Shown: piece after piece, positions 24,520 to 32,669 of the stretch | Numbering within the stretch: the first letter of the stretch is position 1 | How the letters are laid out: each line of letters starts with the position of its first letter | NCBI GenBank assembly: GCA_947467625.1 | Contig: CANIJN010000012.1 | Coordinates: 1 to 43,025, forward strand | Reading direction: 5' to 3' | Source: Opitutia bacterium | GTDB taxonomy: Bacteria; Verrucomicrobiota; Verrucomicrobiia; Opitutales; Opitutaceae | Length of the DNA stretch: 43,025 nt | The notes under the pieces: model-generated | Told to the model about the DNA's origin: nothing | What the model saw: only the letters and a program-made list of their open reading frames with translations | Database searches by the model: none | Position numbers and translations under genes: made by a program

Positions 24520-26643
24520 ATGGCTGCTGTTGTTCCAGTTCCCGCGACGACGTTTTCCCGCCAACTTTTAGGCCGGGCCGATCTTCTCGTCACTGCCGCA
24601 CTGTTTGGTACGATCATGCTGTTAGTTTTGCCGGTGCCGTCGATGGTGATGGATATGTTGCTCTCGCTCAGCATCGCGTCGTCGTTGTTGATCATGCTGG
24701 TGGTGATTTATGTGCGCCAACCGGTAGAATTTTCGGCGTTTCCGACCGTGTTGTTGGGCCTGACGCTTTTCCGCTTGGCGCTGAACATTTGTTCGACGCG
24801 TTTGGTGCTGACGCGGGGTGAAGCTGGCCACATTATCGATGCGTTCGGCAAGATCGTGATTCAGGGTAATTACGTGGTCGGCTTCGTGGTATTCGTGATC
24901 TTGGTTGTGATTAACTTTGTCGTCATCACCAAGGGCGCGGGCCGGATCGCAGAAGTGTCGGCGCGGTTTACCTTGGATGCGTTGCCGGGTAAACAGATGG
25001 CGATCGATGCGGAGCTGAACGCGGGGGCGATCGATGAGTCTACGGCCACGGCTCGGCGGCTTAAAGTGCAACGTGAAGCGGACTTTTATGGCGCGATGGA
25101 CGGTTCGTCGAAGTTTGTGCGCGGTGAAGCGATCGCGGGTATTTTGATCACCTTGGTCAATATTTTGGGTGGCTTCATGATCGGCGTGTTGCAGATGGAT
25201 TTGTCGCTGATGGAGTCGCTGCAAAAATTCACGTTGCTATCGATCGGTGATGGTCTGGTGACGCAAATTCCAGCGCTGGTGATTTCGGTGGCAGCGGGTT
25301 TGCTGGTCTCACGTGCGGCGGATAACGGCGACCTGGGTCAACAAGTCGCCGGGCAATTGGTGCGCTATCCGGTCGCTTTGAAGATGGTCGGCGCGGTGAT
25401 GTTGCTCATGGGCTTCATGCCGGGGTTACCCTTATTCCCGCTCGGGTTGATAGGTGGATTTTTTCTCTATATCGGCTATAAACTTCCAGCGGTCGCGCTT
25501 GAGGCTGAACCGGTCGCCAAGACCGCCGCCGAGAAGGCCAAGGATAAAGAAACCGCGCCGCCGAAGAGTGGCTCGGTGGAGGAAGTGCGTCGATTGATCG
25601 ACGTCGATGTGTTTGCGGTGGAAGTAGGCTTCGGCCTAGTGGGTTTAGCGGATCAGAAGCAAGGTGGCGACTTACCCGCGCGCATCACCGGCGTGCGCAA
25701 AACCTTGGCCCGCGAATTGGGTGTCATCGTGCCGCAGGTGGCAGTACGCGACAATCTAGAGCTTGCGAGTGGCGAGTACCGTTTTCTGTTGCGCGGTCGG
25801 ATCGTGGGGCGTGGTTCGCTCATGATGGGTCGCTGGATGGCGATGAATGTATCGGGCAGTCGCGTGCACTTGCGGGGTGTCGCGTGTCAGGAGCCAGTCT
25901 TCGGTTTGGCTGCGGTGTGGATCGAAGAGGCCGAAAAGAAGAATGCGGAAATCAACGGTTACTCAGTGGTGGATTGCGCTTCGATCATCGTCACGCATCT
26001 CTCCGAAGTTTTGAAGTCGAACGCGCATGTGCTCCTCGGGCGCCAGGATGTGCAGGGTTTGATCGATCATGTGAAGCAATCGCATCCGGCGCTCGTCAGC
26101 GAGTTGCTGCCGGACTTGGTCAATCTCGGTATCATCCAGCGCGTGTTGCAAAATTTGCTCCGCGAAAATGTACCGATTCTCAATCTCCCGTTGATCTTGG
26201 AAGGGATCGCCGATTACTCGGCCTTGACGAAAAATCCCGACGATTTGAGTGAGTTGGTGCGTCGCCGGCTCGGGCCTTATTTTGTACCGTTGTTGGAGTC
26301 GGCTCCGGGCACGGTGCGGGCCTTGACGCTCGATCTGCGCCTCGAAAAAGAGCTGGTCGCGAAAATCCATCGGACGGCGGCGGACTTCGGTCTGGCGCTC
26401 GATCCCGCGTTGAGCGCACATTTACTCCAGGGGATCAATGCCAAGCAGACAGAATTCGCCGCCGGCGGCAGCGCGCCGTGCATCGCGGTGGGCGCCGAGT
26501 TGCGGTTGGCTTTGCGGCGTTTCCTAGAGTCGACGTTCCCGCGACTCACCGTCGTATCATTTCAGGAAATACCGGGGACTTACCAGATCGAGAATGCCGG
26601 TATAATTTCGGCGCCGGTTGAAACGGCCCGGGCGGCAGCTTAA
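24520..26643 (+). CDS. flhA: Flagellar export protein FlhA
   Basis: A 707-residue inner-membrane export component. Eight membrane helices fall within about residues 1-325, with the family signature RFTLDALPGKQMAIDAELNAGAIDE in the cytoplasmic loop. The large C-terminal domain carries the docking platform, for example DHVKQSHPALVSELLPDL and LRENVPILNLPLILEGIADY. Length is normal. It is followed four bases later by flhF. FlhA forms a nonameric ring and uses the proton motive force with FlhB. Confidence 0.97.
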   Translation: MAAVVPVPATTFSRQLLGRADLLVTAALFGTIMLLVLPVPSMVMDMLLSLSIASSLLIMLVVIYVRQPVEFSAFPTVLLGLTLFRLALNICSTRLVLTRGEAGHIIDAFGKIVIQGNYVVGFVVFVILVVINFVVITKGAGRIAEVSARFTLDALPGKQMAIDAELNAGAIDESTATARRLKVQREADFYGAMDGSSKFVRGEAIAGILITLVNILGGFMIGVLQMDLSLMESLQKFTLLSIGDGLVTQIPALVISVAAGLLVSRAADNGDLGQQVAGQLVRYPVALKMVGAVMLLMGFMPGLPLFPLGLIGGFFLYIGYKLPAVALEAEPVAKTAAEKAKDKETAPPKSGSVEEVRRLIDVDVFAVEVGFGLVGLADQKQGGDLPARITGVRKTLARELGVIVPQVAVRDNLELASGEYRFLLRGRIVGRGSLMMGRWMAMNVSGSRVHLRGVACQEPVFGLAAVWIEEAEKKNAEINGYSVVDCASIIVTHLSEVLKSNAHVLLGRQDVQGLIDHVKQSHPALVSELLPDLVNLGIIQRVLQNLLRENVPILNLPLILEGIADYSALTKNPDDLSELVRRRLGPYFVPLLESAPGTVRALTLDLRLEKELVAKIHRTAADFGLALDPALSAHLLQGINAKQTEFAAGGSAPCIAVGAELRLALRRFLESTFPRLTVVSFQEIPGTYQIENAGIISAPVETARAAA

Positions 26644-26647
26644 TCCC

Positions 26648-27676
26648 ATGGCTTCATCTGCTCTTAAATCTCCAGCGCCGGGCACCTACCGGTTCATCGT
26701 GCGCTCCGTAAACGAGGCGCTTTCGGTGCTCAAATCGCAGTTGGGGCCGGAGGCGCGCGTGCTTTCGGTGCGGCCCGTGCGTCAGGGTTTTCTCAAACGT
26801 ATTTTCGGTGGTGCGAAACTGGAAGTCATCGCCGAGCTTGCGGCGCCCGAATCGGTGAGGGAGCCGTTGATAGCGCCTCCGGTGCCAGGGGTGTTGAGTT
26901 CGACGTATGCGGCTGGGTTGGCGGGCGGGAGCCGGCCCGTGGATTTGCGGACTGCGTTGAAGGCGGCGGGATTTTCAGAAGCGCTGCTTTGGCGGGTCGA
27001 AATAGAGCGGCGTTGGTCGATCTCCGACGAGAAACCTTTGGGTGATGCGTTGGCGGAGTTTGTGCGTGAATTACGCCAGTTGGTTGGAGCGTTTCCGGCG
27101 GTGCCGCTCAGCCGGCGGGTAGTTTTTATCAGCAGTTCACAGGCCGATAAATCGTTGGCGCTTGGGCAATGGCTGACGCGGGAGGTGTTTCAGCAGGGCA
27201 CGAAGTGCCGTGTGTGCCACGTGGAATTTAGCCGGCCCAATTCATGTCTCGAGTTGGAAGTATTTTGCGATGCGGTGGGTGTGGGGCTTACGCATTATAC
27301 GCCGGATCTGCGGGTGAGTGATGACGGCGCGCGCGTGTATTGGGATGTGCCTTGCTTCGGCGCGGCTGCGGGCGACGAAACGCCTCAGTTGGCAGATTTG
27401 TTGCGGCAACAAGCGATCGAGACGCGCGTGCTCGTTTTGAATGCCGCTTATGAAATAGAAAGCCTGAGGGCTGGCTTGAAATCGGGGCGTTCGCTCGGGG
27501 CCACCCACGTGGTGCTCACGCACCTGGACGAGACTAAAGATGTGGGTAAACTTTGGGAAATATTGCTCGAGGGAGACATGCGCCCCCTTTTCTTCTCGCA
27601 TGACGGCAACTTGCTTGGCCCCATTGGAGTCGAACCGCTCGATTTCCTCGTCAAAAAAACCCTGGGTAAGAGCTGA
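26648..27676 (+). CDS. flhF: FlhF-like protein with degenerate GTPase motifs
   Basis: A 342-residue SRP-GTPase-family protein. The N-terminus (about 12-62) has the FlhF pattern YRFIVRSVNEALSVLKSQLG, and the C-terminal half aligns along its length with an FlhF NG domain. The nucleotide site is broken: the P-loop GPTGVGKT position reads SSSQADKS (162-169), the DTAGR position reads DVPCF (233-237), while the TKLDE position survives as THLDE (291-295). Family knowledge says FlhF dimerises on GTP to place polar flagella and is switched off by FlhG; this copy probably cannot. The start ATG 26648 is four bases after flhA. No frameshift or stop is seen, so it is a maintained gene and not an obvious pseudogene. 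Confidence 0.87.
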   Translation: MASSALKSPAPGTYRFIVRSVNEALSVLKSQLGPEARVLSVRPVRQGFLKRIFGGAKLEVIAELAAPESVREPLIAPPVPGVLSSTYAAGLAGGSRPVDLRTALKAAGFSEALLWRVEIERRWSISDEKPLGDALAEFVRELRQLVGAFPAVPLSRRVVFISSSQADKSLALGQWLTREVFQQGTKCRVCHVEFSRPNSCLELEVFCDAVGVGLTHYTPDLRVSDDGARVYWDVPCFGAAAGDETPQLADLLRQQAIETRVLVLNAAYEIESLRAGLKSGRSLGATHVVLTHLDETKDVGKLWEILLEGDMRPLFFSHDGNLLGPIGVEPLDFLVKKTLGKS

Positions 27677-27681
27677 TTCGT

Positions 27682-27948
27682 ATGCGCTACATATTTTTGG
27701 TTTTCGGTTTTGTTTTCTTCACGATGGTCTTTGTGGTCGGCCTTTGGGCTGATCGGACTATCGCGTTGGTCGTGCGGGATGCTTGTATCGCCGCCGTCGT
27801 GGGCGGACTCGCGGGTCATTGGTTTTGGAATCACGTTCTGGATGCGATGCGCATCACCGTCGCCGTAAAACGCGCGACGGCCGAAGCCGCCTCCAAGGCA
27901 AAGCGTCAAAAAAAAGGTGAAACTGTGGTCGCCAAAGCAGAGAAATGA
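27682..27948 (+). CDS. Small two-TM membrane protein in the flhG position
   Basis: An 88-residue protein with two hydrophobic helices (about 4-24 and 28-52) and a strongly basic C-terminal tail (KRATAEAASKAKRQKK). I do not recognise a family. It starts five bases after flhF, ending 27 before fliA, the place where flhG (a MinD-like ATPase) usually lies. It is very likely co-transcribed with flhF. The basic tail would face the cytoplasm if both ends are inside. A functional tie to FlhF is a guess from position alone. Confidence 0.75.
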   Translation: MRYIFLVFGFVFFTMVFVVGLWADRTIALVVRDACIAAVVGGLAGHWFWNHVLDAMRITVAVKRATAEAASKAKRQKKGETVVAKAEK

Positions 27949-27975
27949 ACGTGTTGATTAACCGGGGATAAAACC

Positions 27976-28758
27976 ATGGAACCTCCTCTTTCATCCGATA
28001 CGCCTCCGCCACCGATTTCGCCGATGGCGTACAAAGCGTACCAACAGACGAACGGTGCTTCGATGGCTTTAGTCGAGGAGCACCTGCCGTTGGTGCGCCA
28101 GGTCGTCGGTCGGATCAAGATGAGTCTGCCCCCGCATATCGATGCGGATGATCTCCATTCGATGGGGGTGATGGGTTTGATCGCGGCGGGGCAGCGGTAC
28201 GTCCCGCAAGAGGGCCGGACCTTTGTCGGGTATGCGTACACTAAAATCCGCGGAGCGATTCTGGATGAACTTAGGCGCTTGGATTGGTGTCCCCGTCGGA
28301 CCCGGGCCAAGGCGCGTAAATTAAAGGATGCGATCGCCGAGTTGGAGCAGAAGCACCAACGCGCGGCGACGGCAGAGGAGATCCAGCGTCAATTGCAGCT
28401 AACGCCCGCTGAGTACGAAGAGTGGCTGCAGGAATCGAGCCCGGTCACCTTTATCAACATCGATGCGTCGGCGCATGATGACGGCGACGGTTTGAAGCTA
28501 CACGAGACGATCGCCGACGAAAATCTGGAGCCGGCCTCCGCTGGCTTAGAGCGGGCTGAATTGTGGCGTTTAGTGGCCGACCGGATCGAGTTGTTGCCCG
28601 AGACGCAGCGAAAAGTGCTGGCGTTGTACCATTTTGAAGGGCTTCGGCTCGCTGAAATAGCCGAGGCGATGGATTTAACGGAAGCCCGGATCAGTCAGAT
28701 CCATACCCAGGCGATCCTGGCGCTGCGTAGCTTTATCGAACGTAATCAAAATAAATAG
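27976..28758 (+). CDS. fliA: Flagellar sigma factor FliA (sigma28)
   Basis: A 260-residue sigma factor for late flagellar genes. Region 2 shows HLPLVRQVVGRIKMSLPPHIDADDLHSMGVMGLIAA and GRTFVGYAYTKIRGAILDELR, the FliA pattern. Region 3 lies about 95-160. Region 4 has LPETQRKVLALYHFEGLRLAEIAEAMDLTEARISQIHTQAI, the promoter -35 recognition helix-turn-helix. Length is slightly above E. coli FliA. Flagellin and other expected targets are not in the window; no fitting anti-sigma FlgM gene is seen here. It sits inside the flhB operon, so sigma54 may drive its transcription. Confidence 0.96.
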   Translation: MEPPLSSDTPPPPISPMAYKAYQQTNGASMALVEEHLPLVRQVVGRIKMSLPPHIDADDLHSMGVMGLIAAGQRYVPQEGRTFVGYAYTKIRGAILDELRRLDWCPRRTRAKARKLKDAIAELEQKHQRAATAEEIQRQLQLTPAEYEEWLQESSPVTFINIDASAHDDGDGLKLHETIADENLEPASAGLERAELWRLVADRIELLPETQRKVLALYHFEGLRLAEIAEAMDLTEARISQIHTQAILALRSFIERNQNK

Positions 28759-28766
28759 GATATTAT

Positions 28767-29642
28767 ATGCTTATTATCATAGGACTTGTAGTTGTATTGG
28801 GCTGTACGGTGATTTCTTTTATCATGGGTTACAATTGGGATATAAGAATGGTAATGCATTTGCTGCATCCTGCTGAGCTCGTCGCCATTTTCGGTATTAC
28901 GTTAGGTGGGGTCTTAATCGCTACTCCGTTGCATGTTTTGAAGGAGACGCTGAGCAAAATTATGCAAGTCATGACCGGTAAAACGATCGGCAAGACTCAT
29001 TACTTCGAGTTGATCGGGGCGCTTTATGAGCTGTTTCAAGCCGGTCGTAAAAGTGGTTTGCTCGCTTTGGAAGAGCATGTTTCTGCTCCGACCCAGAGCT
29101 CTATTTTTCGTAAATATCCGACCTTGCTGGCATCCCCGGATCGTCTCTCTTTTATCGTCGATAGTTTAAAGCCTCTGGTCGACGGACGGATCAAACCAGA
29201 TCAGCTTGAGGGTGTTATTGAGCTGGATATTCAGACTAAAACCCGTGAGGCAGAGCACTCGGCCCATGTTTTGAATTTTGCTGGGGACTCTTTGCCGGGT
29301 ATCGGCATTGTGGCAGCTGTGATGGGCATCATTCATACTATGGGGGCTATTGACCAAGGTCCCGCAAAGGTCGGCCAAATGGTGGCTGCGGCTCTTTCTG
29401 GAACGATGTTGGGCGTGTTTGCCGCCTATGGTTTTGCTAATCCCATGGCCAGTAGTATTAGAACTTTGAACGAAGGATACATCCAATACCTGCGTTGTAT
29501 CAAAATCGGGGTGGTGGCTTTTGCCAAAGGCATGGCGCCGTTGACCGCTGCCGAGTTGGCTCGCCGCTCGCTTGATCACTTCGTGCAACCCTCGGCCGAA
29601 GCCTTGGAAACCGTCCTGCGTGGCGGTACCGCGACCAAATAA
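28767..29642 (+). CDS. motA: Flagellar stator protein MotA
   Basis: A 291-residue inner-membrane stator subunit of the long E. coli-like type. Helices lie near 2-22, 33-52, about 170-195 and 200-222. The last two contain SLPGIGIVAAVMGIIHTMGAID and LSGTMLGVFAAYGFANPMA, with the conserved prolines. The cytoplasmic loop (about 70-160) is rich in charged residues that contact FliG. An AGGA ribosome site lies six bases before the ATG. MotB follows after 24 bases. Confidence 0.97.
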   Translation: MLIIIGLVVVLGCTVISFIMGYNWDIRMVMHLLHPAELVAIFGITLGGVLIATPLHVLKETLSKIMQVMTGKTIGKTHYFELIGALYELFQAGRKSGLLALEEHVSAPTQSSIFRKYPTLLASPDRLSFIVDSLKPLVDGRIKPDQLEGVIELDIQTKTREAEHSAHVLNFAGDSLPGIGIVAAVMGIIHTMGAIDQGPAKVGQMVAAALSGTMLGVFAAYGFANPMASSIRTLNEGYIQYLRCIKIGVVAFAKGMAPLTAAELARRSLDHFVQPSAEALETVLRGGTATK

Positions 29643-29666
29643 CCACCCTCGACCCCCTTAAATATC

Positions 29667-30443
29667 ATGGCTGGAAGCGGCGGAGCTTGGAAGGTTGCCT
29701 TTGCGGACTTTATGACCGCGATGATGGCGTTCTTTTTGTGCATGTGGCTTTTGAACCAGAAGCCTGATTTATTGGAGGGGGTGGCTAAGTATTTTAGGGA
29801 ACCGCCCAAAATCCGGATGTCATTCAACACCGGCGTACTCAAAGACCAGGCCAAAGAGGCGACCGTGCGTGACATAAACGCCAAATCCAGCACGGAAAAC
29901 GCGGCCAAAGCTGCCGCGGCCGAACAAAAAAATCTCAACGCTATCGCGATGGGCTTTTACGGTATGATCAACGTCAAATCGGAGGATCCCAACCGGCCTG
30001 TTGATGTGGTTGTCTCCAACGACGGCGTGTTGATTACGCTCTATGATCGGCCCCGCAAACCGCTCTTCCAAGGTGAAGCTTCTGCCGAACTCTCGCAGTG
30101 GGGGGATTTCGTTTTCCAAAATCTTGCCTGGCTGGTCGATCGCCACGCTTTCCGCGTGTCCATCGAAGGTCACTCCCGCAGTGGTTTAAAAATGTTATCT
30201 CCGGCTTATTCGGCTTGGGAACTCTCGGGCGATCGCGCCAATAATGTCCGACGGCTCATGGCGAATGTCGCCGTCGCCGGCGAACAATTCGAACGTGTGA
30301 CGTCCTTTGGCGACACCCGCCCGGCCAAGGGCGACAAGAACGATCCCGAAAACGACCACCGCGTAGAAATCAAGCTCTCTATCGGTAACCGAAAACTCGG
30401 TGATTCCGCGCCGGAAAAACCGGTCGAAAAAGTAAAACCATGA
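29667..30443 (+). CDS. motB: Flagellar stator protein MotB
   Basis: A 258-residue protein with one membrane helix carrying the proton-binding Asp, D14, in WKVAFADFMTAMMAFFLCMWLL. The periplasmic OmpA-type peptidoglycan-binding domain spans about 110-245, with IEGHSRSG and the NDHRVEIKLSI ending. The cytoplasmic N-terminus before D14 is much shorter than in E. coli MotB; no upstream in-frame start exists between the motA stop and this ATG. The motif ADFMTAMMAFFLxMW is the proton-driven type by family knowledge. Confidence 0.96.
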   Translation: MAGSGGAWKVAFADFMTAMMAFFLCMWLLNQKPDLLEGVAKYFREPPKIRMSFNTGVLKDQAKEATVRDINAKSSTENAAKAAAAEQKNLNAIAMGFYGMINVKSEDPNRPVDVVVSNDGVLITLYDRPRKPLFQGEASAELSQWGDFVFQNLAWLVDRHAFRVSIEGHSRSGLKMLSPAYSAWELSGDRANNVRRLMANVAVAGEQFERVTSFGDTRPAKGDKNDPENDHRVEIKLSIGNRKLGDSAPEKPVEKVKP

Positions 30444-30691
30444 AGTCCTTTTTATCTGGCCGAACGGGCGTTGCCGTTTCGGATTCGCCAAATCCCGTTG
30501 AGGGCGAGGCGCCCTCGGGCCTATCGCTCTTCGCCTCCGCTAGCGCGCTGCCCAGCGCTGCTGCGCCGAAAGCCGGGGCCTCTTCGGTTCAATGCGTCCG
30601 CGAGGGTGACGTGATCAAAAAATTGATCGTGACGTGTGAATGCGGAAAAATCGTGGAGATCGATTGTCAGTACCCGACCGGCGCGCTTTAA
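30440..30691 (+). CDS. Small unknown protein with Cys cluster
   Basis: An 83-residue protein I do not recognise. The first 50 residues are Ala/Ser/Pro-rich and probably disordered. The C-terminal 35 residues hold VQCVREG, then CECGKIVEIDCQY, a pattern of closely spaced Cys that could bind a metal (half zinc ribbon) or form disulfides. No signal peptide is evident, favouring a cytoplasmic metal site. It overlaps motB by ATGA, so it is translationally coupled to the stator genes and likely has a motility-linked role. Confidence 0.7.
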   Translation: MKSFLSGRTGVAVSDSPNPVEGEAPSGLSLFASASALPSAAAPKAGASSVQCVREGDVIKKLIVTCECGKIVEIDCQYPTGAL

Positions 30692-30702
30692 ACGTCGCTG
30701 CT

Positions 30703-31758
30703 ATGATCAGTCTCAAACAGCTCACGCAGCTGGCCGCGACTTCCACCGAAGTGTGGCAGGTGTTTCAAGCGGATGCCGGCCAAGCGGCTCGGACTGACGC
30801 CACCGCAGCCGCCACTGCAGACGCCGATGCCAAGGAGCGGGCCGAAATACAACTGCGGCGCTCGCGTAATTTGCTCTGGGCGCTATCCTCTCGACTCAAA
30901 GGCTTGAGCGACGAGGCGACCGCCAGCCCAGCGATTCGGGCCCGGTTGCTCGTGGACAATGCCCTCAGACTCGAGGGACTCAATCCGCGAATGTTGGCGG
31001 AGCGTGACGATAAAAACCGGCACGCTCAACTCATTCGTGAATATCAATCCACGTTTGATTCTCTTCGGCTGAATCTCGGCGAAGACAGCATGCGGACTTT
31101 GACGGAAACGTTTCATTATCCCGAGCGCATTTACGCTCTCGGTGAATTTGTGAAATTGCGCCGAGAGAAAGCCGGACTGGAATCGCGGGCTATGGGGATC
31201 GAAAAGAAAATCGAAGAAGCCCGGGCAGCATCGGCCGAGGCCGAAAAAGAGAGCGCATGCGTCGAAGCGTTTTTGCGGACGCTCAAGGCGCAGAAAGGCT
31301 CGGCGATCGCTTTGGGAGTAGCGCTGTTGGGGATGGTTTTGATCAATGTTTCCCTGATCATCGCGGTCGTCGTCGGCGTGCTGGGATTAATCCTCTTAGT
31401 CTTGGGGCTCTTGTCGTGGCTGGTCAGCGGCGTGGCCTTTGCGGCGTTTGATGAAGAGCTGAAACGGAAAGTGAGCGCTTTCAAGGAAGAGGGTTTTTTG
31501 GCGGTCAGCCAGCGGTTGCGTATGGCGCAGGAAGCGATGCGCGCCCTAGAAGTGCGCTTCGAGGAAAACCGCAAAGAATTGAGCGCCGTCAACGCCAAGC
31601 TCGGGAAAGCGGTGGAATTGGAACGTACCTGGAAGCCGATGACGGATTTGGAAGTGGATAATGTGACCCAGAAAATGACCGAAAGCTGCAAGCAGTTTTT
31701 CGGTGAAACGGGCGTGCGAGTGATCTTCCAAAACAAAAAAGAGCTCTCGCTATTGTGA
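30703..31758 (+). CDS. Unknown membrane protein with coiled coils
   Basis: A 351-residue protein without a family I can name. An N-terminal helical region (about 1-160) and a coiled coil (about 165-205) are followed by two adjacent membrane helices (about 215-265, GSAIALGVALLGMVLINVSLIIA then VVVGVLGLILLVLGLLSWL). A C-terminal coiled coil (about 270-335) ends in a cytoplasm-like charged tail. I chose ATG 30703; a longer frame from 30640 lies inside the preceding gene. It starts 11 bases after the Cys-cluster gene and ends the motility operon. Role unknown. Confidence 0.75.
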   Translation: MISLKQLTQLAATSTEVWQVFQADAGQAARTDATAAATADADAKERAEIQLRRSRNLLWALSSRLKGLSDEATASPAIRARLLVDNALRLEGLNPRMLAERDDKNRHAQLIREYQSTFDSLRLNLGEDSMRTLTETFHYPERIYALGEFVKLRREKAGLESRAMGIEKKIEEARAASAEAEKESACVEAFLRTLKAQKGSAIALGVALLGMVLINVSLIIAVVVGVLGLILLVLGLLSWLVSGVAFAAFDEELKRKVSAFKEEGFLAVSQRLRMAQEAMRALEVRFEENRKELSAVNAKLGKAVELERTWKPMTDLEVDNVTQKMTESCKQFFGETGVRVIFQNKKELSLL

Positions 31759-31804
31759 GGATTTCAAAAGGCTTAACCTTGTTGTTGCTCCCACCGAAAG
31801 TAGA

Positions 31805-31866
31805 GCGGGCTGCAGACCCGACGCGTGTGAGCGCCGTGCTGGGGACAACGGCGAGCTGAAGCCCGC
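31805..31866. terminator. Inverted repeat between convergent genes, possible bidirectional terminator
   Basis: GCGGGCT (31805-31811) pairs with AGCCCGC (31860-31866). Inside lie CGCCGT/ACGGCG arms. It sits in the 119-base gap where the unknown membrane gene and yebC converge. There is no T-tract on either side, so it may instead be a REP-like element. Confidence 0.45.
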
Positions 31867-31877
31867 CTGACTTAGAC

Positions 31878-32609
31878 TTACTTCACGGCCGCCCAGACAC
31901 GCTGCACATCGTCGTGGTCTTCGAGTTCCTGAAGGAATTCGCCGACGTCGTTGCGATCCGTCTCGCTGAGCTCGGGGTAAGTCTTGGCGAGGTGACCGAT
32001 TTCAGCGGTGATCACGTGCCACCCATTGGCCTTGAGCCAAGTTGAGACGGCATGCACCGCAGTGCGTTCCGTGATGAAGCGTGCGCCGGCATGCCCTTCG
32101 GGAATATCATCATTTTGCGCGTGGGCGAGCGCCTCAAAATCGTTGGCGCCGGCTTCAATCGCGACGGCTTCGAGATCGACCGTGGTGTCAGTGTGGTGCG
32201 CTTCGACGAGACCTACATGGTCGAACAAAAACTTGTTGCTGTGGGCGGCACCGAGGACGCCGGACTTGAAAAGGTTGCGGATTTCGGGGGCTGTGCGCTG
32301 GTGATTGTCGGTATAGACTTCGACAATGACGGGTACCTTGTGCGGCGCGTAGCCTTCGAACATCAGGTGCTCGAGGGAGGACTTGTCTCCGCCCGCTCCG
32401 GTGCCCTTGGCGATGGCGCGCTCGATGGCTTCACGGGTGACGTTGGCCTTGCGTGCCTTTTCCAAGACAGCGAAGAGCCGTGCATTGCCGGCCGGATCAC
32501 CGCCGCCGAGTTTGGCTGCGACCGTGATTTCTTTAACGAGTTTTCCGACGACCTGACCTTTTTTGAGGTTCACGATCGCGCGTTTCGCGTGGAGCCATTG
32601 ACGTCCCAT
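31878..32609 (-). CDS. yebC: YebC/PmpR family regulatory or translation factor
   Basis: A 243-residue cytoplasmic protein. The start MGRQWLHAKRAIVNLKKGQVV replaces the more common MAGHSKWANIKHRK; later patterns are normal, KLVKEITVAAKLGGGDP, ANVTREAIERAIAKGTG and a strong middle domain FEGYAPHKVPVIVEVYTDN. I chose ATG at 32609; the frame extends 29 codons upstream, overlapping the dinB start, but those residues are not YebC-like. The family was described as transcription regulators and more recently linked to relieving ribosome stalling. It is divergent from dinB across 60 bases. Confidence 0.93.
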   Translation of the reverse strand: MGRQWLHAKRAIVNLKKGQVVGKLVKEITVAAKLGGGDPAGNARLFAVLEKARKANVTREAIERAIAKGTGAGGDKSSLEHLMFEGYAPHKVPVIVEVYTDNHQRTAPEIRNLFKSGVLGAAHSNKFLFDHVGLVEAHHTDTTVDLEAVAIEAGANDFEALAHAQNDDIPEGHAGARFITERTAVHAVSTWLKANGWHVITAEIGHLAKTYPELSETDRNDVGEFLQELEDHDDVQRVWAAVK

Positions 32610-32669
32610 AGGGCGACAGCTTGCGTCGCGATTGCGTGCGGGTGAATCTTTTATTTCAGAAAACTTTGC

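Noticed and set aside
28752-28772. GG...GC pair before motA as a sigma54 promoter
   Set aside because: Spacing is nine bases, not ten, and it overlaps the end of fliA; motA is more simply part of the flhB operon.
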